Notes under the pieces: generated by a model
The model's database searches: none
What the model saw: the letters and a program-made list of their open reading frames with translations, nothing else
Told to the model about the DNA's origin: nothing
Shown here: piece by piece, positions 56,201-64,000 of the stretch
How positions within the stretch are numbered: position 1 is the first letter of the stretch
How the letters are laid out: each line of letters opens with the position of its first letter
Translations under genes and position numbers: made by a program
Assembly (NCBI GenBank): GCA_003550325.1
Contig: QKWP01000010.1
Span: 89,947 to 153,946 of the forward strand
DNA: 64,000 bases
Source: Gigaspora rosea
Taxonomy: Eukaryota; Glomeromycota; Glomeromycetes; Diversisporales; Gigasporaceae
Direction of reading: 5' to 3'

Positions 56201-56580
56201 TTAATACCTATAATCTAGAGCTGGAATTAAAATTTCTCAATTCCTGTCAAGTTACATCTTTGTATTGCTAACCAAACTGTAGAGGCAAGTTTTCTCTTTC
56301 TAATGGTGGTAAAATCATCAAAATTGGCCCAATATATCAAGAGATATTCTCATTTTTGTCTTTATGATCATATGAAATTTCTTTGCAGATCTGCAAAGAA
56401 ATTTCATATAGCTACAAAGACAAAAATAAGAATACCTCTTGATATATTGGGCCAATTTTGATGATTTTACCACCATTAGAAAGAGAAAACTTGTCCCTAC
56501 AGTTTGGTTAGCAATACAAAAGATGTTGGCTTGGCAGAAATTGTGAAATTTTAATCCCTACTCCAGATTATACATATTAA
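56201..56580. mobile_element. Near-perfect foldback MITE, 380 bp
   Basis: Symmetric about 56389/56390 (ctttgcagatctgcaaag). Both 190-bp arms carry ttgatatattgggccaattt / aaaattggcccaatatatca and gtttggttagcaatacaaa / tttgtattgctaaccaaac with very few mismatches, so it is recent or kept homogeneous. Confidence 0.85.
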
Positions 56581-57482
56581 TTCTTTTTATTATTTAATAA
56601 CCCATTTCTATATATAGAAATTCTGTACATCTCTCGTGAATCACAAATTAAATTTTAATTTTTATATTTCTCAAATAGTTTTTTTTAAAAAATTTTACTT
56701 TTTTTCATCAAAAGCAAAAGTTAAAAGTTAAATAATAAAATGTTCTTTAATCTTGCTAAAAATTTTAATATGTTTATTTTGATTTTCCAAATAAGTTTGC
56801 TTAAGCTATAATAATCGATTTATATAGTAGAATTTGGACTTTACTATATAGTAACTATTGTTAATTATAGGTAGCTTATTTCCTGGTCCAAAATGTTTGT
56901 AAGTTTTTAAACCTACTTTGGGATCAATTTTTGATTAGCTATTATAGTTATACAGATTACATAACTTAGATTTTATGTAACTAAAACATTGGTCAAAATT
57001 AGGGTCCTAATTTTCTTCTGCGACAAACCCCAAATTCTATCTGCTTTATACTTTGAATTATGCAAATTATGCAATAAATTTTTTAAAATTATACTATAAA
57101 TTATATAGATAAGATAGGAATATGCGAAATATTTGATCATAGAAATGTAAATTTATTATTATAAATTTTATTGTTATCAATATTGTAAGCAGCATTATAA
57201 ATTCAAAAAAATTCTTATTAGTGAAAATGCAAAAAAAAACATATCTGATATGCTAAAAAAAATTTATATGCTCATTATATATATGAAGAAGTCTAATATA
57301 TGCAAAATTTAAATCTATGCACTGCACTTACTGCACTAATCCAATTTATATCACTGTTGTAAGTATTGAACCTATTAGTAACTTACTAATAAAACTACAA
57401 AATTTGTGTAATATAAAATTATGAAAAGAATTATGTTTAAAAAATTGTCTTTTGTGTCAAACAAATAAATTCCTGCAAATTT

Positions 57483-58292
57483 TAGTATAAGCCATACAAA
57501 GTTAATTTTTTGTTTTCATAACCTACTGACCCTTTTTTAAAATTTTAATTATACCAATTATTCCATTTTTGCTATTTAATTTTTTTTCTAGTATAACCTA
57601 ATAGTGGGTAACTTTGGAATTACCTGATAGAACCAAAAAAAAATTTAAAATTTTCTGGGTATGAATATAAATATATTAATTTATAGTAGATTAAAAAAAA
57701 TCTGCAAAATTTGGAATACCATGTTAGGGGGCATCCAGAAATAACGTTATACAAGAGGGAGAAGAGGGTCTGACAAAATATAACATTTTTTCTTTTAAGT
57801 AGGGGAGGTCAAAAAAATATAACACAATTTTTTTAGAAAAAATCGTCTAAAAACTGATCCAATAGTCTAAATTTAATGATTTTGGTACCATTCGATTCGT
57901 CTCGGTGAGAGGAGTCGAATGATACCAATTTCATTTCATTTAGATCACTGGTTCAAAATTTATTGGCCAAATACTATTGGTTATTATGTTTTCTTATAAA
58001 ATTACTATAAAATCAATAGTTTTTTGTGAATAACTATTGATTCAGTAATCCAAATGAAATGATTTTGGTATCATTGGATTCGTCTCACTGAGACGAATCG
58101 ATTGTACCTAAATTATCAAAATTAAATCAATGTTTCACAATATATTCAAGTTTTGTAAAATTTTATATATAAACATACAGATTTTGAAAAATTTTTTTAT
58201 ATAGCAGAGGGGGGTCAAGCGCTACTATGAGGGGTACATAATGTTGTTTATGGATGCCCCTTATGAAAAATAAAAAATTTACTTTGTGTGGA
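57483..58292. mobile_element. CACGCAAAGTT-family MITE carrying a nested MITE
   Basis: The left agtataagccatacaaagtt and right actttgtgtggactaatact pair, and the interior has the family's aatttttaaatcttttttt/ctattta blocks (cf. 1740-2060). A Harbinger-like element is inserted at 57727-58260. Confidence 0.65.
57727..58260. mobile_element. Harbinger-like MITE with GGGGGCATCCA ends
   Basis: The left gggggcatccagaaataacg and right tgttgtttatggatgcccc are inverted, with TTA on both sides (57724-57726 and 58261-58263). Two internal hairpins centre on gattcgtctcggtgagagga and gattcgtctcactgagacga. Confidence 0.75.
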
Positions 58293-58375
58293 CTAATACT
58301 GGCCTAATATATGTTTCTTGTTAAATTTTTATACTAACAGTATGTTTTATTACTTAATATTTATACTATTATTTG

Positions 58376-58701
58376 CCTTTGTGGCCTTCTCGACCAATTA
58401 TACTCTAACTCTAGCAATTGCCCACTGATAGGCCAAGCCCTTCGAAAAATTAGCATTTGGTCCATAATATGGATCAAATACAGTACACCTACAAACAATA
58501 TTTTAACTATCCAAATCTAGGTGTGTCTTGACCACTCTAGTAGGTTTAGGTTGCAGATAAATTAGTCTGAGCTTCTATTCTTGCATGTAATTTATATGTA
58601 TTTGTCCTTGTACAATTTAAGTTTTTTACATTATATGTAATTACTTATATAAATTACCCAATAAAGATATAAGCAAGGCCTCACCTTAAAAAAAAAAAAA
58701 A
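58376..58701 (+). mobile_element. Retroposed sequence with poly(A) tail
   Basis: The 16-bp duplication tttatactattatttg lies at 58360-58375 and 58702-58717. The insert starts cctttgtggccttctcga and ends with aataaagatataagcaaggc followed by about 14 A's. This is a 5'-truncated LINE or a retroposed noncoding transcript; no ORF or tRNA boxes recognised. Confidence 0.85.
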
Positions 58702-58794
58702 TTTATACTATTATTTGAAATTTTGAATCTGATGATTTATGTTTTATATAATCAAATGCAAGATTTCTATGTATTTAATACAGTTAGGAATTTT

Positions 58795-59075
58795 ACTATA
58801 TTTGGGGCAGAAGCAACTCATATTTCTTAATAATTTTCTCAATTAACTTTAGGATTAGGGTCATCTTATATTAGAGTTAGACTAGATTTTAAATAGTTAT
58901 ATATAAGCAAAATTGCCTATCAGATATTTTTACTTAACTTGCTTGAGGTAGGTTTAGACTACTGTTTTTGTATTTTTTAGATTTTTCATTTTTTGCAATT
59001 AGCAAAATTCTGTAATTTGATTGGCTGTGATTATGCAAATTTGCTCCACTTTAGGCGACCCCTATATTTGGTAAT
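58795..59075. repeat. Repeat related to 52800-53240
   Basis: Shared blocks: ttcttaataattttctcaat, gaggtaggtttagact and caaaattctgtaatttgatt. The edges ggggcagaagcaa and tttgctccactttaggcgac may be inverted ends. Confidence 0.55.
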
Positions 59076-59600
59076 CAATGATTACACCTTATTTAGTAAT
59101 GATTTACTTTTAGATTATTTTAGTCTTCATTTCAAATTGTTTTACATATAATGATAATTAGCCAATCAAATTGAAAGCTATATTAATCATTTTTTCTTTA
59201 TGATAGAAATGCACACAAAAGTATGTACATACGTACATATATACATAACTCCAAAGTTGTTTTATATGGCAACAGCCAGAAGAATAGTACAGTAGCAATA
59301 GCAGAAAAGTTGCATGTTAAATTACTGAATTAAATCAAGACATTAAGAGAAGTAAATTTTTTATACTTATTTTGTCTTATTTGTATAACAAATTAAATCT
59401 TTCTAAAATCTGACAAATTACATATTGACTAATTTTTCTTTTTTTTATAAAGTAATAGTAAGATATCATTGTTGTGTTAGGTAGTTTTTTAGTTTTATTG
59501 ATGGTGCATTGCTATTAAATTTTGTTAGTAGCTTTTCATTTTGTATTCTAAATTCAGAAGTTCTAGCTTTCTTTTCTACTTTTTTGCTTTTATATAATTA

Positions 59601-59751
59601 GGGGAGTAACAAAAATCAGGTGATTTTTTAGGGGGGAGGGGGGTAAAAAAACTTGAAATTATATATAAGAACCTGACTATTTATATATTGAGGAAGAGGG
59701 AGGGGGGTAGGCCTCTGATAAAAAATAATCAGGTGATTAATGACACTGCCC
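59601..59751. mobile_element. Small MITE, TTA target duplication
   Basis: The left ggggagtaacaaaaatcagg and right aatcaggtgattaatgacac-tgccc resemble inverted ends; TTA is on both sides (59598-59600 and 59752-59754). G-rich runs (aggggggaggggggt; agggaggggggtagg) inside could form quadruplexes. Confidence 0.5.
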
Positions 59752-59754
59752 TTA

Positions 59755-60748
59755 CTAAGCTTGATAATTTACAAATAGATAGAGGAAAATTTAGGATTAT
59801 ATTATTAAATGGGAAATTGTCAAAATCCTTTTTTACTTCCTAATCTTGGTTAATGGTTCATGAACACTTCTTAGCTTTAAAAATTTATTTCAAAATTGTT
59901 TTTACTATTTTCAAATATCTGGTGAAAATGTCTAATAAAATTTGGCATTACCAGAAAATTTCTGAGCCAAATTACAAATAATATTATGTTAGTTTATAGT
60001 ACCAAACAAATTTATTAAAAAGTTATTTGTTGTTTATGAATTATCTCATTATTACTTAATTGTAACAAATATATTAGAACTCGAATATATATTAAAAAAA
60101 TTTTTTAATAAATATTATAGTACCAAACAAATTTATTAAAATGTTAGTTTTATATTTCGCATTAATTGTCATCGCGAATTACCTCAATAATATATTTAAT
60201 TGTAACAAATACATAGAGCATTAAAAATTAACCCACTACTCAAATATGTATCAAAGTTTATCATAGGTTTCTGAAAATAAGCTACCTCCAAAAAAAGCTA
60301 CCTCCTGGATTTTCAGAAAAATTTTTAAAGAAATCGTACATATAACCATTTTTTTACTATGTTAACTTCAAAAGATCAATTAAGTAAAGTTGTTTAGCAC
60401 AATGAAATACATCTATAGTAGAAATTTTATGGCATTTGGACAACTTTTTATTAGTACATTTTTCAATTTTTCAAAAAATTTAACAATCTGAAAATAAGCT
60501 ACCCCATGATTTTTTGTGTAACTTTTTGACCAAAAAGGTAGCTTATTTTCGGACAAATATGGTATTGTTTTTATAAATAATAAAGATATTACATTTATTA
60601 AAATTATTGCGCTTTTATACATAAATAAGATATAGTCTTTCTCCTTTATATTCATTTTCTATATAATCACAACTCCCATACAATCACATTATTTTTGAGA
60701 CAATTTATTAAAAACATATAAAAAGACTTCAATATAATTACACTCTTT
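59755..60748. other. AT-rich DNA with GAAAATAAGCTACC inverted blocks
   Basis: ctgaaaataagctacct at 60271, ctgaaaataagctacccc at 60489, and the inverted ggtagcttattttcgg at 60537. The same gcttattt/ggtagctt motif occurs near 53970 and 56875. The minus ORF 60413-60655 is not supported as a gene. Confidence 0.5.
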
Positions 60749-61396
60749 TATCCCTTAGATTGTAGTAGAACACAAGCAAATTTGCCTGCGTTTTTGCACT
60801 TTTTTAGCTCTGATTTACTTTTTTAAAATACTAAAATAATTAAATAAAACTTTGTACAATTATATTTGAAAATAAGGATTACTTTTTTGCAAAATTAGTT
60901 TTTATATTATAAGAAAATAAATTATAGTTACATATAAGCTAAAAATAGATAATTTTAAGAAAAAATTTTTTTAAAAAATTTTATTACAATTTTTCTGCGA
61001 TCTTATTTAGTTTTAGTTTTAGAACTATAGTTCTTAAGACAATATTGTAGTTTATATAAAGGATGACAACTTTCAATATTGCAACTTTAATGATTTACTT
61101 GTAAAAATTAAGACTTGTATTAGAAGTAAAGATTTTTTTTATAGACGGGAACATATAAAATTTGAAAAAATCTAAAGAAAAATTTTAATAGTAAAAATGC
61201 CAATACAAGAACTTTAAACATTTATTATATTAAAGTTTTCTAATAATTTTAAAAAAATTTTATAACAAAGTTACTAAAACAAAACTTAAAGAATATTTTT
61301 TACTTAGAAAAGATATGGCTAAAATCAATATTTAAAATTTTATTAAAAATTTTAAAATACGCAGGCGAATTTTCCTGTGTTACAATCTAAGGGATA
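60749..61396. mobile_element. MITE with TATCCCTTAGATTGTA ends
   Basis: The left tatcccttagattgtagtag and right tgttacaatctaagggata are inverted, with further pairing (aaatttgcctgcgt / acgcaggcgaatttt). 648 bp, AT-rich, no ORF. Confidence 0.8.
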
Positions 61397-61919
61397 ATCA
61401 CCAATTTTCTTGATACAAACTGCTTGATTATAGAGAAAGAAGACTGTAGTAATTATACCAATAGTAAAATAACAAATTTTTTTAAAAAAATACTCTATCC
61501 AATTACATTTCACTAGTAGTAATACTATTTTCAGCTAATATATTTCTGATTTCTTGAAAAATATTTAATAAGGAATAGAAATTTGTTGCACTCATAACAT
61601 GTTACACCCCTGATTCTGACTAATCAAATCATATGATTTTTTTGTAGCCAAAAAATTTTATTTTTTAAAAATTAAAATTTTACTAGTAAACCGTAAAAAT
61701 AAATAAACAATATTAAAGCATATAATATAAAATTTTATTCTGAACAACTTTATCTAAGTTATCAAGATAGATTGTTATAGTAAAAAAATGTTTTATAAGA
61801 AAAATCAAAAATTTCTAATGTTAGCATATATAAAACTTTTTTTTACTAATTTAATCTATATTTATATTTAAGTATTATGAGTAAAATGTGAAAGAACTAA
61901 TTAATGATGGTCAGACTCA
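61397..61919. other. AT-rich intergenic DNA, no gene seen
   Basis: No recognisable coding sequence or repeat border. Confidence 0.5.
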
Positions 61920-63720
61920 AGTACAGAGCAGACTTTAGCTTCTTGTACAACTGTGAGAACTGTGTATACGGTGAGCACTTTTACAGAAGACAATTACAGT
62001 ACTTCAGATACCATATCCTCATCTCCCTCTGAAGTACAACTCTTTTTTAATACTTCTCTATCACTAACTACTTCCATTTCTAAAAACTACCCAATATCAG
62101 AAATTTATAATAAATCCTTACTTGAAAAAGACTTCAGTAATGAAGAAATTAAACTATCTACAAACTCTATATAAAAGAAACTTCTTCAATCCCAATCCTA
62201 ACCTTCTTGAAACATACAATCCAAAAGCATATTATAACAAATTTCTTTACTACTATAGACTACGAACACTCCATTCTCCACAAACTGTGTGTTCTTTCTT
62301 GCATTATATACAAGAAATTATCCTATATTTATTCAAACCAATATATAAAAATTTCTATCAAACCACATTCCCGATTCAACTATATTTTCACAGAAGCACA
62401 CATATACCTTCCATATGAAAATCTTATAACAGACCACATTATTTTTTTACCCTTTGAAGATTTACTATATTATCTGATGTTGAACTTAAATCATCCAATA
62501 ACAAATTTCACCAACCAAATATCTCACCTTTAGCTCTTGACCTTATTATTGCTACTCACAATTCAAGGTTATAATACTCCTCTTAAAAGGCAACTTTGGG
62601 AAGAATTCTGTCTGTCTAATAACATTCAAATTTACAGTATTACCAAAACAAAGCTTTCTGACTCCAAACTAGGGTTTAGGGCACAGGGGCATAGGGCATG
62701 CCTATGGGCATGCCAAATGGCCAAAAGGCATGCCCACACTTAACCCAACCTAACCCTATCCTATAGAAATTTTAACATACAAAAAAATATATTATAGTTT
62801 ATAAACTTCTAATTTAATTAGCCAATTTAATATTGGGTTATATGTTGAGCTTTAAAATGTGAATTTTTGAATTATGATATAGAATAAAATTTTGAACTCA
62901 AAAATTATAGATATACATAGTGGCTCTCAATATAATCTAGTACCTTAGGCACATAGTGAGGAATTTTTTAAAATCTGCTTTATTGAAAGTTTTATTAGTA
63001 AGTCCAAGAGTTTACTTAGTTTCTGTTATATCAATGGCCACTATGTTAATAATATTTTATAAAGCAAATTTGAACAAAAAAAAAAGAATTCTATTAATGC
63101 AAATCCTGTCATTTATATTATATGATTGGCTAATAACAGATTGTAATCATGTGAACTTAAATGGGCATGCCCAAAGGGCATTCCTTGACCTAAAGGCATG
63201 CCCATATGGGCATGCCAAATTTTTTACCTGTGCCCCGAACCCTACTCCAAACCAAAAAAGTTCTTTAACAATAAACATTTCTTATAGTTTTGGTCCTGCC
63301 TCAACAACTCAGCAGAGGGCACTGGTATCATAATTAATAATCTTTTAAAACCTCATATCCATAATATACTTACACATTCTGGAGGTGCAATTGCAATTGA
63401 TCTATTTTTCAAACATGATTTCAAATTTTGAATTATATCCATTTACCTTTCCTCCACTAATCAAAATATACGTAACCAATCACAAGAAGCTATTATCTTA
63501 TAGATACAGCAAGCATTCTCTTTAAACTTACACCCTATAATTCTCAGCAATTTCAACACTTCTCCTTTTCTTACTAATACCTCTACTGCTAAAACCAAAC
63601 TTCTTTCCTATCTCTATAGCAACTGTATGTTTGATTTGGCTGATCATACTAATAATACCCAATATACCTGGTTAACGCAATAATCGAAATAGCTGTATTA
63701 ACTATATATGGGCACATGAT
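61920..63720 (+). pseudogene. Decayed LINE (non-LTR retrotransposon), endonuclease region
   Basis: From 62537 the frame reads QGYNTPLKRQLWEEF and IQIYSITKTKLSD (the N-terminal strand and ETKL-type motif of APE-like endonucleases, with E changed to K). After the hAT-type insert it resumes with AEGTGIIINNLLKPH, HSGGAIAIDLFF and HPIILSNFNTSPFL (the GDFN motif region, altered). Upstream frames (61953-62533) are Ser/Thr- and Tyr-rich pieces in two or three frames, probably the preceding part of the LINE. Several stops and shifts; no reverse transcriptase follows before 64000, so it is truncated or continues in degraded form. Confidence 0.7.
62670..63244. mobile_element. hAT-type MITE with exact 8-bp target duplication
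   Basis: ctccaaac lies at 62662-62669 and 63245-63252. The ends tagggtttagggcacagg and cctgtgccccgaacccta are inverted with mismatches, followed by repeated gggcatgcc/ggcatgccc blocks on both sides. The 125-aa ORF starting at 62956 spans its end and is not a gene. Confidence 0.9.
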
Positions 63721-63773
63721 TCTATAATTCTATACCTTATATACTTTTCTCTTCTTTCACCACTAGCTACAAC

Positions 63774-63975
63774 TAGGGTTCCGAAGTTCAGTTCAGTTCA
63801 ATAGAGGTTCAGGTTCAGGTTCAATGAACCTGAACCTAAACCTGAACCTGCTCTAAAAGTTCAATACTGAACTGAACCTGAACTTAAAATTATTGAACAT
63901 GAACCTGAACCTGAACTTAAAAAAAGTTCAGTTCAGGTTCAGTCAAGGTTCATGAACATGTTCAGGTTCATAATA
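63774..63975. repeat. GTTCAG/CTGAAC minisatellite foldback
   Basis: Starts tagggttccgaagttcagtt, continuing through alternating aggttcaggttca and tgaacctgaacct blocks. The same end in inverted form (aacttcggaacccta) closes the short copy at 34300-34385. A tagggttc start is like the hAT-type MITE ends above, but no target duplication can be seen within the window. Confidence 0.7.
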
Positions 63976-64000
63976 TATGCACATGTTTACCTAAATCACA

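Noticed and set aside
62956..63333. 125-aa ORF
   Set aside because: Crosses the right end of a hAT-type MITE into LINE sequence; a composite chance frame.

Overview
The window is strongly AT-rich eukaryotic DNA. It contains small GT-AG introns, Sel1-repeat arrays fused to kinase domains, NLR-type leucine-rich repeats and very dense nested transposons. This fits a repeat-rich fungal genome, most likely an arbuscular mycorrhizal fungus of the Rhizophagus/Glomus type. That assignment is inference from gene families and composition; no marker gene proves it. One assembly gap (335 N) lies at 38750-39084.

Layout. 1-5332: no genes; a degenerate tandem array, foldback elements and a minisatellite foldback. 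5557-10058: an LTR retroelement with two ~403-bp LTRs and a polypurine tract but no recognisable pol; it carries a broken gag-like region and Sel1-repeat sequence and has a hAT-type MITE inside it. 10059-14662: the most interesting host locus, an alpha-kinase C-lobe followed by about 27 Sel1 repeats and then a TKL-type protein kinase; it is cut by the right LTR and carries several frameshifts. 16216-21177: MITEs, one with a nested hAT-type insertion that has an exact 8-bp target duplication. 21990-23865 (minus): an intact five-exon sugar-lactone oxidase gene (518 aa). 24206-28745: nested repeats and a small orphan multi-exon gene (26124-26994).

29018-37868 holds a tandem segmental duplication: an NLR-type LRR pseudogene plus a nine-exon HAD phosphatase gene (minus strand). 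The splice phases work in both copies, but each has a different lesion. 39775-41214 (minus) is an O-methyltransferase gene whose 5' exon is not found. 44838-47860 is an LTR-like direct repeat interrupted by a Tc1/mariner-type transposon (45957-47665) whose transposase has an unusually long D-E spacing of about 82. 48975-52567 is a 3.6-kb Mutator-like composite with an exact 9-bp target duplication and a related empty site at about 33771-33790. 52577-61400 is foldback DNA carrying two tRNA-headed SINEs and a retroposed poly(A) sequence, each with a 15-16-bp target duplication. 61920-63720 is a decayed LINE endonuclease region split by a hAT-type MITE.

The host genes do not form a pathway. They are separate loci for signalling (kinase/Sel1), redox metabolism (lactone oxidase), phosphatase and methyltransferase activity, and NLR-like LRRs, set in mobile DNA that has actively remodelled them. 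All motif calls were made by eye; no database search was run.
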